Assembly: GCF_037176765.1 (NCBI RefSeq)
Contig: NC_090024.1
Span: 108,774,057-108,838,056, forward strand
From: Anolis sagrei
Taxonomy: Eukaryota; Chordata; Lepidosauria; Squamata; Anolidae
Length of the DNA: 64,000 nucleotides
Direction of reading: 5' to 3'
Position numbers and translations under genes: made by a program. Under the pieces are notes generated by a model. That model saw only the letters and a program-made list of their open reading frames with translations, was not told where the DNA came from and ran no database searches. The number at the start of each line of letters is the position of its first letter. Position 1 is the first letter of the stretch. This document shows positions 60,801 to 64,000 of this stretch, one piece after another.

Positions 60801-63527
60801 TCTCAAGAAATGTCAAATTGGAATAGTAAGGGCACTTTGTGTCATCAAAGGAAGTATGCTGTGGAAAAGGAGGAAAAGCATGAAGAGTGTTCTGTAATAA
60901 AGGAGGTGTTATTGAAGCAGAAAAAGAATGAAGATCTGGCTCAGCAAGATGCACCACAAACTGACAATGAAAGTGTTGAAACAGTTTCGCCTGCCACAAT
61001 GATGGCTGCTTCTCAATCTGCTGCCGAGCCCATGGATGTCAGTGGTTCCAGTCTGGAGGTTTTCAACAGGGATGGTCCGAGCTCTGATACTGCTGCAAAC
61101 ACACTGCCTTCTTCCCCTGTGTGCATTACCCCTTCCACTCCTGTCAGAGAAGATAGTACTTATTTTGATCATCATGTTGCAGAATGTTGGAAGAATCAAG
61201 AGGGAAATGCTGCTGCTTCTGAGGAAAAGGAACACAAGTCCCTCGACTGTCGCAGCCCTTCTAACAATAAAGATGAAGAGTCTCTCAGTAAACCACAGGC
61301 ACTGATTACTTTGAAAGGCTCTTGCAGTAGAGAAAACTACAAAGCACTGACTCCTGGGATTTCTGATCTGAATAGTTTTCACACAAAAGATGTGCTTCTA
61401 GCAAACGAAAGTGATGAGGAACCTCTTATTCCTAATAAGAAGTTGATGGAAGCATCAAAAAACAGTGCTTTAGAACATACGCTAGATGATGTTACAGCTA
61501 AAGAAACAGATAAAATGTTGAGTCATAAAAGTTGTGCAAGACTGGACACAATTAAGGTGTCAGAACATATTGTTATGGTTATGAAGTCATCTGTTTCAGT
61601 TGAGTTATCCGCAGAAGAATATTGCCCTTTGAGAAAGGTACAGCTCAAAAAAACACCTGCAGTGCCTTTGGCAAAAACGGAGTCTGTCAGAAATAGCCAG
61701 GCAAATATGGCATCTAATATGATTCTTTCAGGCGATGATCGACATGAAGTTGCACCTCAAAAAGAGAATCGGGCTCCAGGAGATGACACTGATTCCCGTG
61801 CAAACAAAACAGTGCAATGGACATGGGACCATTCATATTCAGTGGGAATGAAGTACAGTAATGAAAATGCCCCATTAAAACCCAAAACCATGATCGCAAA
61901 AGAGAAGTCAGAAGGGGGGCTAAAAGAAGAAAGTATTTCAATAATTACTCCGTCGCAGAGCCAAAAGGTAATATCTAACGGGAAAACTGTCTCCAGGAAG
62001 TCATCTGTTAGTGATTTAGAAACTAATAGTAATAAAATTACATCAGATAACAAATGCAGTGATGCTGGTTTGGGAACCTCCATAACTCAGTTACCCTTTA
62101 GTCAAGGAAAATCAAATGCTGAACAAGGCACAAGTGCTAGTTCTTTAGCACACAACACAAACTTGGAACAAAACCAGTCAACATCCCACCATGTTGATGA
62201 CATTAGTAATGCATCCCATAACAAGGAATGCCACGTACAGATTAATGGAAAAACCTCTGTTGTTAAAGCCAGCTGGAATTCCATTCCGCCTGACCTGGAC
62301 TCTTCCAACTGTAGCTCTAAACCAGAGAAATTAGTTTTAGAGAATGGAGTAAAGCAGATCCATATACTATCAGACGCTATCAATGTTGCTGATGTTGAAA
62401 GTGGTCATGACAGGCACTTTCGGAGGAAGAGGAAAAGGCGGCATACCCTACCAGATGAAAACATTGTAGTTAGTTCAGATACTTCAACACCAACAAAGTA
62501 TTATCCAATAACAAAAATCAGGAAAAAAATGGGCTCACCATTACCTCCATTGCTTGCCCCTCTTTTGGCTACACCACCAAGAACTGTTCAGTCCCTTTCC
62601 CCAAGAATTCCATTGTCTCGCCAGTCCTTGACATCCTCATTGGATGAACTTGGTTCTTCTTCACGTCAGAGTCCAATTCCTGCAGTTGAATTGTCACCAC
62701 AGCCAGATACCCTGAAGTGCAACTCTCCTGCCCTACTGACAACGCCATCTCCATTTGAAATGCCAGTAGGTCAGAGGATTCTGTCTTCTCCTCTTCAGTT
62801 TTGTGCCACCACTCCCAAACATGCACTTCCTGTGCCAGGCCGGTTTCCACCTTCTGCATCTGTTGTTGCTACTCCACCTGTGCCTCAGGAGAACTCAGTG
62901 AAAATTTTGGACAGTATGTATCCAGAACTATCTGCTCGAGCACGAACTCTCAGCATTCTGAAAGGTATTCAACCTGGTAGGTCATCTTCTGTAGATAGCA
63001 AGAATATCCCACAACCTATCCATCAAATCAGTGGGTTTAAAGAAATTGCTTCCACATCCACTGCTTTTGTGAAAGCAGGGACTAAATTCACATCTGACCC
63101 AGAGCAGCCATTCTGCAAGATCGGTGAGGCTGGTAAACGTACACTGTCACCTACAGTTGTGCTGAAGAATGCCAAAAGGCTAAGACTGGATAGCAAGTCA
63201 TCAGATTTGGAGCTTGAGAAGAAACAGCTTTCAGATAGAGTTTCAGATGCTGATGCTGAATATCCTACCAATGAAACTGATGACTCAACCTGTGGAGATA
63301 GTATTCAGTCAACTGGTGGCTGTGATTCAAAATTTATTTTGGCAGTGGAGAAAATAGATGATCCAGATAGTAGGGCTGTGACTGTAGCATTGGAGAAAAT
63401 TTCTGAAGCCTGTTTTGACCTGTTGCCTGTCATTCATAGCCATGTTTTTGTGGGCAATACCTCGAGGGTCCCAGTGATGAGAGATGAAGAGAAAGAAGTG
63501 GTCCATGAGCTTTGTGTCACCAAAAAG
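24887..63527 (+). CDS. ICE1: ICE1, interactor of little elongation complex ELL subunit 1 (3' end outside window)
   Basis: Scaffold of the little elongation complex (with ELL, ICE2, ZC3H8), which promotes Pol II snRNA transcription in Cajal and histone locus bodies; human ICE1 is also linked to nonsense-mediated decay. Fourteen exons join in frame for 1839 codons: 24887-24970, 29559-29617, 31540-31574, 34926-34944, 35294-35405, 38468-38544, 42395-42432, 46501-46583, 47322-47361, 47460-47519, 53588-53677, 53795-53833, 54446-54813, 59115-63527. Matches recalled human protein at MMPGET, NLNEYV.ALI.LKQKII, LLTEYQ.KC, ISPL.KC.EELGS.KAELEEKK, QDFKQL, ETLFGDITDSSD and HVFVGNTS. Residues ~29-185 look like coiled coil; the rest is largely disordered, Ser/Glu-rich. 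Human ICE1 is about 2266 aa, so further C-terminal exons are missing here. The promoter is shared with the divergent dehydrogenase. Confidence 0.95.
25085..25225 (+). mobile_element. SINE 3' fragment
   Basis: GGCGCTCCATGCAGCCATGC to AGTCGGACACGAATGTCAAG and TTTACCTTTACC, the 3' half of the family at 27137. Follows ICE1 exon 1 in intron 1. Confidence 0.75.
25306..26586 (-). mobile_element. Jockey/Vingi-like LINE, 5'-truncated
   Basis: Antisense ORF: GLPQGSVLAPSMFNIYTNDQ, FIYADDRAITAQAGSFEMVE (RT catalytic box), KYLGVTLDRVLTYKKHC, then a Cys/His end CEEQTTDHLLQC and RYWSKDI. 11-bp duplications TGTACTTTGGT at 25295-25305 and 26587-26597. A palindromic-element half-copy sits inside at 25410-25503. 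Clade name uncertain. Confidence 0.88.
25410..25503 (-). mobile_element. Truncated copy of the palindromic hammerhead-like element
   Basis: 94 bp with the long-arm end (reverse of TATTGTCGAAGGCTTTCATG) and truncated at CTCCTGACG, beside the predicted cut site. 9-bp duplications TGGTAGTTG at 25401-25409 and 25504-25512. Confidence 0.8.
26752..26912. mobile_element. Palindromic MITE
   Basis: Inverted arms GGCCCTTTCACACAGC and GCTGTGTGGAAGGGGCC, inside ATCTGCTTTGAACTGG and CCAGTTCAAAGCAGAT. No coding part. Confidence 0.75.
27137..28080 (+). mobile_element. tRNA-derived SINE split by an L2 insertion
   Basis: Head GCGCAGTGGGTTAAAGCACT with B-box AGGTTCGATACC at about 27199; body to AGTCAGACATGAC at 27431. 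The tail TGGACTTAATGTCAGGGGAC resumes at 28047 after the LINE. Confidence 0.88.
27432..28041 (+). mobile_element. L2-type LINE inserted in a SINE
   Basis: Reads YLRDRIAVYKPTRSLRSSGE, ARLVGTRDRAFSVVAPRLWN across frames, with (AAT)n tail. Flanked by ATGAC (27427-27431 and 28042-28046). Confidence 0.85.
28081..29200 (+). other. ICE1: ICE1 intron 1, mostly unassigned
   Basis: 28750-28905 holds GGGTGCATCTTA and inverted TAAGACACATTTT words of an old TIR element. Otherwise no gene or clear element seen. Confidence 0.4.
29201..29259 (+). repeat. 59-bp copy of an L2 3' fragment
   Basis: Same sequence as 27956-28014 (CTAGCTATTGCCTGGGCTAG and on to ACACTGATAA), but without the flanking LINE. Confidence 0.9.
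29559..29617 (+). CDS. ICE1: ICE1 exon 2
   Basis: Encodes NLNEYVAALIALKQKIIDT after a T-rich tract and CAG; donor GTAAGT; ends in phase 2. Start of the N-terminal coiled coil. Confidence 0.94.
29690..30850 (-). mobile_element. Jockey/Vingi-like LINE, 5'-truncated
   Basis: Same family and same 5' break as 25306-26586: LAPSMFNIYTNDQPLPQGAE, FIYADDRAITAQ, CECGEEQTTDHLLQC. Frame broken near 30430 and 30240. In ICE1 intron 2, just after exon 2. Confidence 0.85.
30960..31380 (+). mobile_element. L2 fragment and SINE head fragment
   Basis: 30965-31040 is an L2 tail piece, antisense. 31305-31380 has the SINE-like GGGCTAGGACTCTGTAGACC and B-box-like GGTTCAAATCG. Confidence 0.5.
31540..31574 (+). CDS. 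ICE1: ICE1 exon 3, before a U12-type AT-AC intron
   Basis: 35 bp, encoding HLLTEYQQKCN. No GT follows in frame; instead the exon is followed by ATATCCTTTT, the consensus 5' splice site of U12-type AT-AC introns. Phase 1. Confidence 0.88.
32106..32633 (-). mobile_element. Helitron split by a palindromic element
   Basis: Antisense copy: TC start at 32632-32633 and CTAG end at 32106-32109, hairpin degraded. The palindromic element 32259-32512 is inserted in it. (TA)n at about 32067-32098 lies beside the end. Confidence 0.8.
32259..32512 (-). mobile_element. 254-bp palindromic element with two hammerhead-like cores
   Basis: Same length and layout as 22758-23011 but reversed; the single long end is at the left. 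12-bp direct repeats TGATGGTCAATT at 32247-32258 and 32513-32524. Hammerhead-like cores at 32348-32382 (minus) and 32423-32457 (plus, with a stem II change). Confidence 0.85.
32785..33268 (+). mobile_element. Composite tRNA-derived SINE with LINE-like tail
   Basis: Head TGGTGCAGCTGGCTGAGTGT and B-box-like GAGTTCGAAGCC; tail GTAATCCGCCCTGAGTCCCC and (AATA)n, shared with L2/CR1 3' ends. About 480 bp. Confidence 0.75.
33269..33824 (+). other. ICE1: ICE1 intron 3, unassigned
   Basis: No gene, clear element or tandem repeat seen. Confidence 0.4.
33825..34022 (+). mobile_element. TIR element, 3' half
   Basis: GATTGGTGATAAAGCTTCAG to GTTTGTATCTCTGGGACTGC CTGTA; same family as 46728, 48533 and 55690. 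Confidence 0.65.
34023..34910 (+). other. ICE1: ICE1 intron 3 (U12-type), unassigned part
   Basis: No element recognised until the U12-like branch-point motif TTCATTAAC at 34907-34915 and the AC acceptor at 34925. Confidence 0.5.
34926..34944 (+). CDS. ICE1: ICE1 exon 4 (19-nt microexon)
   Basis: Encodes ELDAAK with shared codons at both ends, where human has ELQFAR. The upstream acceptor ends in AC after a TTCATTAAC branch-point-like motif (U12 consensus TTCCTTRAC). Using the nearby AG instead would give an immediate stop. Donor GTAAGA. Confidence 0.85.
35294..35405 (+). CDS. ICE1: ICE1 exon 5
   Basis: Encodes RENNTLHHQVEQMFQKISPL and EKCEEELGSVKAELEEKK, near-identical to human. Coiled coil. 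Donor GTAACT, phase 0. Confidence 0.95.
35735..36395 (+). mobile_element. L2/CR1 LINE fragments
   Basis: 35735-35835 matches the RT region (GGGTTCTGGGCCCAGTATTG). 35835-36040 is L2-like (LPLKTQVLSLGVILNL). 36040-36240 is AT-rich. 36240-36395 is CR1-like (CIKRSIVSKLRKV, LVRLHLEYCIQFWAPQFKRD). Confidence 0.65.
36396..37239 (+). other. ICE1: ICE1 intron 5, unassigned
   Basis: No gene or clear element seen. Confidence 0.35.
37240..37330 (-). mobile_element. L2-type 3' tail fragment
   Basis: Antisense: TTTATATCCTGTCCTATCT and GAACTCAGGGCAGCTAACAA. Just after it GCACCCCATGGTGCCCACA occurs twice in tandem (37328-37367). Confidence 0.6.
38046..38182. mobile_element. hAT-type palindromic MITE
   Basis: CAGTAGTTCTCAACCTGTGG ... 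CCACAGGTTGAGAACCACTG inverted ends; related to 52590 and 44391. Confidence 0.8.
38468..38544 (+). CDS. ICE1: ICE1 exon 6
   Basis: Encodes SSLKIYQETHLEYVRLKEEI DKSDI; human has SSLKLYQDTHQEYARVKEE. Donor GTGAGT, phase 2. Confidence 0.93.
38545..39937 (+). other. ICE1: ICE1 intron 6, unassigned part
   Basis: A short (AAT)n at 39329-39344; otherwise no element or gene seen. Confidence 0.35.
40765..41058. mobile_element. Two adjacent palindromic MITEs
   Basis: 40765-40910: GGGCCTTTCCAC ... GTGAGGGCCTTTT. 40912-41058: CTTCCAGACAGGCCCTATAT ... ATATAGGGCCTGTCTGGGAA, a clean inverted repeat. Confidence 0.7.
41617..41941. mobile_element. hAT-type MITE with long G and C runs
   Basis: Ends CAGGCATGTAGCCGG and CTGGCTACGGGCCTG; perfect 8-bp duplications AGCAGTGA (41609-41616, 41942-41949). 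Inside are runs of 10-20 G near the left and C near the right. Confidence 0.9.
42395..42432 (+). CDS. ICE1: ICE1 exon 7
   Basis: 38 bp encoding KRKLEIKVKKLE (human KKKLEAKVKKLQ). Phase 2 in, phase 1 out; donor GTAATT. Confidence 0.9.
42433..43499 (+). other. ICE1: ICE1 intron 7, unassigned part
   Basis: No gene or element recognised. Confidence 0.35.
43500..44255 (+). mobile_element. L2-type LINE, 3' end
   Basis: Encodes VQRAAARLLTYREHCTPMWC, LHWLPVHFRTQFKVLVLAYK; 3' end GTAAGCCGCTCTGAGTTCCC and (AAAT)n. Confidence 0.88.
44391..44525. mobile_element. hAT-type palindromic MITE
   Basis: CAGTGGTTCCCAACCTTT ... AAAGGTTGGGAACCACTT; 8-bp flanks CTCTAGAG / TTCTAGAT (6 of 8). Confidence 0.8.
44526..46480 (+). 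other. ICE1: ICE1 intron 7, unassigned part
   Basis: No gene or element recognised over nearly 2 kb; a G run at 45323-45332 only. Confidence 0.35.
46501..46583 (+). CDS. ICE1: ICE1 exon 8
   Basis: Encodes EAATKHIQDFKQLKAEKKVL EKQLKKAQ (human EAAVKQTQDFKQLRNEKKIL). Donor GTATTT, phase 0. Confidence 0.93.
46728..47001 (+). mobile_element. TIR element, 5' part
   Basis: AGGCAGTTCCCCAAGTTACA start, then TTTGGATAGCATAGAGAAGG. Interrupted after ACAAGGATTGGTAATAG by the MITE at 47002. Confidence 0.65.
47002..47154. mobile_element. hAT-type MITE with C runs
   Basis: Short copy of the 41617 family: CAAGCATGTAGCTGGG ... CCTGGCTACGAGCCTG; 8-bp flanks ATCCTTGG / ACCCTTGG (7 of 8). Confidence 0.8.
47322..47361 (+). 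CDS. ICE1: ICE1 exon 9
   Basis: 40 bp encoding EKIDGFPHAKRKK; human ERLDEFSKQKNEK. The following intron is only 98 bp. A second possible GT at 47353 would break the frame to exon 10. Confidence 0.85.
47460..47519 (+). CDS. ICE1: ICE1 exon 10
   Basis: Encodes VLKNAETQSEEENPAASIDK, aligning loosely with human ELRHIGTQISSDSYGSIDKR. Weak donor GTTGGT; phase 1. Confidence 0.85.
47878..48160 (-). mobile_element. L2-type LINE 3' end with (AAT)n tail
   Basis: (AAT)n at 47878-47912, then TATATACCGCTCCATCTCCC C and GGGACTCAGAGCGG, antisense. Confidence 0.8.
48185..48325 (+). mobile_element. tRNA-derived SINE (Sauria-like)
   Basis: B-box GGGTTCAAATCC; tail GTGATAGGGTCATCATAAAT and CAGACACAACTTGGACAACA. 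Confidence 0.7.
48533..48968 (+). mobile_element. TIR element (near full length)
   Basis: CCAGGCATCCCGAAGTTTCA ... TAACTTAGGGAATACCTG inverted ends, with TTTGGATAGCATAGGGAAGG inside. No transposase. Confidence 0.7.
49210..49850 (-). mobile_element. L2-type LINE, 3' end
   Basis: Antisense: YEPMRSLRSSGETLLSFPPP, ARLVGTRERAFSMVAPRLWN; (AAT)n tail at 49210-49243. Confidence 0.88.
49851..50734 (+). other. ICE1: ICE1 intron 10, unassigned part
   Basis: No gene or element recognised; 50735-50785 is a short L2 3' tail (AGTCCCCGCCCCCAGGGGTG). Confidence 0.4.
50985..52340 (+). repeat. Degenerate GA-rich repeat hosting a LINE
   Basis: Before and after the LINE, CCCTTCCCTCCATCCCAGCT, GCCACTGCCCTGGCATCAGA and GAGAGAAGAGGC words recur about every 80-90 bp (near 51000, 51110, 52110, 52190, 52260). 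Confidence 0.5.
51179..52081 (-). mobile_element. Jockey/Vingi-like LINE, 5'-truncated
   Basis: Antisense: KYLGVTLDRALTYKKHC, CPVWNTSRHAKTVDVTLNET, TCEEQTTDHLLQC, RYWSKDI; 11-bp duplications TGTATCATGCT at 51168-51178 and 52082-52092. Confidence 0.9.
52590..52760. mobile_element. hAT-type palindromic MITE, then (TA)(GA) run
   Basis: GGTTCTCAACCTGTAGGTCC ... GGACCCACAGATTGAGAATT (52590-52732), followed by (TA)n and (GA)n. Confidence 0.75.
52830..53506 (+). mobile_element. Jockey/Vingi-like LINE, 3' end
   Basis: LHCLAGIASPDICREVATNS, CECGKERTTGHLLQC; ends GATACGATAAATAAAA. 10-bp duplications AGTGTCTTCA at 52820-52829 and 53507-53516. Lies 80 bp before ICE1 exon 11. Confidence 0.9.
53588..53677 (+). 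CDS. ICE1: ICE1 exon 11
   Basis: Encodes EKIKLMLEELWMCISGSTGK, human RKVKLLLKELWLCVNTT. Lies after a 6-kb intron full of LINE copies. Donor GTGAGT. Confidence 0.93.
53795..53833 (+). CDS. ICE1: ICE1 exon 12
   Basis: 39 bp encoding GGSHNHSRTLGRT. Little similarity to human, but the splice sites (TAG acceptor, GTACGT donor) and phases 1-1 keep the frame between exons 11 and 13. Confidence 0.75.
54446..54813 (+). CDS. ICE1: ICE1 exon 13
   Basis: Encodes 122 codons ending LPPVLSPIQLSPSTTP, like human LPPPLLSPVPSPP. Acidic and Ser-rich linker with SLEDISLTDLSTTYMNLLS. Donor GTAAGT is followed at once by an (AGT)n(AAT)n run. Confidence 0.92.
54818..55060 (-). mobile_element. (AGT)n(AAT)n and L2-type 3' tail
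   Basis: Microsatellite 54818-54863 begins 5 bp after the ICE1 exon 13 donor; then TTTATATCCTGCTTTTCTCC C and ACGGGACCCAAAGCAATTTA, antisense LINE tail. Confidence 0.65.
55690..56105 (+). mobile_element. TIR element (near full length)
   Basis: CAGACAGTCCCCATGTTACA ... TGTAACTCAAGAACTGCCTG; inner TTTGGGTAGCATAGGGAAAG. Fourth copy of the family. Confidence 0.75.
56290..56434 (+). mobile_element. L2-type 3' end
   Basis: GTGCGCTGCTCTGAGTCCCC TTCAGG ... GGGCGGGATATAAATA, where the Helitron begins. Confidence 0.7.
56435..57975 (+). mobile_element. Helitron split by a LINE
   Basis: TCTATATAAATAAAAATATA start, hairpin GCCACAGCAACGTGTGGC and CTAG at 57972-57975. Interior has repeated GGGAGTTGTAGTTNNTGGGA units. 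LINE at 56460-57093. Confidence 0.85.
56460..57093 (+). mobile_element. Jockey/Vingi-like LINE, second subfamily
   Basis: LAGIAPPDVRREVAAKCERN, LPSRLKSRKSFMRTTTPLGV, CDCGAEQTTPHLYACPLCPA, RFWSKDI. 19-bp duplications TAAATAAAAATATAATGTT at 56441-56459 and 57094-57112. Protein diverges clearly from the other copies. Confidence 0.9.
57976..59114 (+). other. ICE1: ICE1 intron 13, unassigned part
   Basis: No gene or clear element recognised before the CAG acceptor of exon 14. Confidence 0.35.
59115..63527 (+). CDS. ICE1: ICE1 exon 14 (4.4-kb exon)
   Basis: Opens with ETLFGDITDSSDEE (human ETYFGEYTDSSDND) and runs 1471 codons to VTKK before a GTTGGT donor. Blocks that resemble human: SPVCITPSTPVREDSTYFD, the basic RRKRKRRHTLPDE, the Pro-rich LLAPLLATPPRT, YPELSARARTLSILKG, and CFDLLPVIHSHVFVGNTS. 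The first in-frame Met at 59157 is internal, not a start. The ORF reads a further 26 codons into the intron. Confidence 0.95.
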
Positions 63528-63644
63528 GTTGGTTCTGCTGCAATATTTTTTATTTGTTTAAAACTATGCATAGAAATGTTAAGCATAGAACTTTCTGGAA
63601 TAATGCTTAAGATCATAGTCAGTTTTTCAAATTGCAAAAAAAAT

Positions 63645-64000
63645 GGGTAGTAAACATGTTTTATTTGTGCCTTTAGGTTTTCTCATATTATTGTAAGATT
63701 TGTCTAAAGTTACATCTATCACCCCATTGAAGTCCCCAACCATTATTAATTCGTTATAATCTTGTTTATCTATTTCCCTTTTTAGTTCTTTCATGAATTT
63801 TAGTTTTGGACCATTTGGACAATAAATATTACAAAATATAATTTTTGGATTCTGTATTTCAATTAAAATGCCGATATACCTTCCTTCCAAGTCTTTAAAA
63901 ATTTGTTTTGGGGTTAACCAATCTTTTGCTTATATCACTACACCTCTTTTTTTTTCCTTGCATGACGCGTGGAATTCTTTCCCCAGTTTCTCTTGTACTA
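63645..64000 (-). mobile_element. L1 LINE, endonuclease part (runs off the window)
   Basis: Antisense: GRYIGILIEIQNPKIIFCNI, YCPNGPKLKFMKELKREI, ELIMVGDFNGVIDVTLDKS. This is the APE-type endonuclease of L1 ORF2 (GDFN motif). Confidence 0.85.

Noticed and set aside
59157-63650. A 1497-codon ORF as a single-exon gene starting at 59157
   Set aside because: It is ICE1 exon 14: the frame is open back to an acceptor at 59114 with conserved residues before the Met, and a donor lies at 63527.

Overview
The window looks like a squamate reptile genome, probably an iguanian lizard. It has long repeat-filled introns, tRNA-derived SINEs of the Sauria/ACA kind, and RTE-BovB, L1, L2, CR1 and R4-like LINEs. 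It also has non-autonomous Helitrons, many hAT-type MITEs with 8-bp target duplications, and abundant (AAT)n runs. This placement rests on repeat content and is inference.

Two host genes lie head to head around a CpG-rich promoter region at about 24.3-25.0 kb. On the minus strand, 14 exons between 20959 and 9707 encode an AidB-like acyl-CoA dehydrogenase of about 627 residues. All exons join in frame, and both acyl-CoA dehydrogenase signatures and the active-site glutamate are visible. On the plus strand, 14 exons from 24887 to 63527 encode most of ICE1, the scaffold of the little elongation complex (1839 codons seen). Its last C-terminal exons lie beyond the right edge.

The promoter region carries a perfect NRF1-type palindrome, a ZNF143/STAF-type site and a CCAAT box, typical of bidirectional housekeeping promoters. 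ZNF143 also activates snRNA genes, which are the targets of ICE1's own complex.

Region by region: 1-9.7 kb holds only repeats (SINE, L2, LTR-like piece, Helitron end, hAT MITE, satellite-like array, L1 interrupted by two L2s). The acyl-CoA dehydrogenase fills 9.7-21 kb, with a minisatellite, an R4-like LINE, a Tc1/mariner-type element and a Helitron in or beside its introns. From 20.5 to 24.0 kb is a decayed ~110-bp tandem array whose unit contains the 3' end of the dehydrogenase's first exon; it is broken up by a SINE, a Helitron, a palindromic element and a BovB LINE. From 25 to 64 kb are ICE1 exons and introns, the latter stuffed with mobile elements.

The main points for follow-up are a U12-type AT-AC intron plus a 19-nt microexon in ICE1, the coding exon inside a tandem array, and a 254-bp palindromic retroelement with two hammerhead-ribozyme-like cores.
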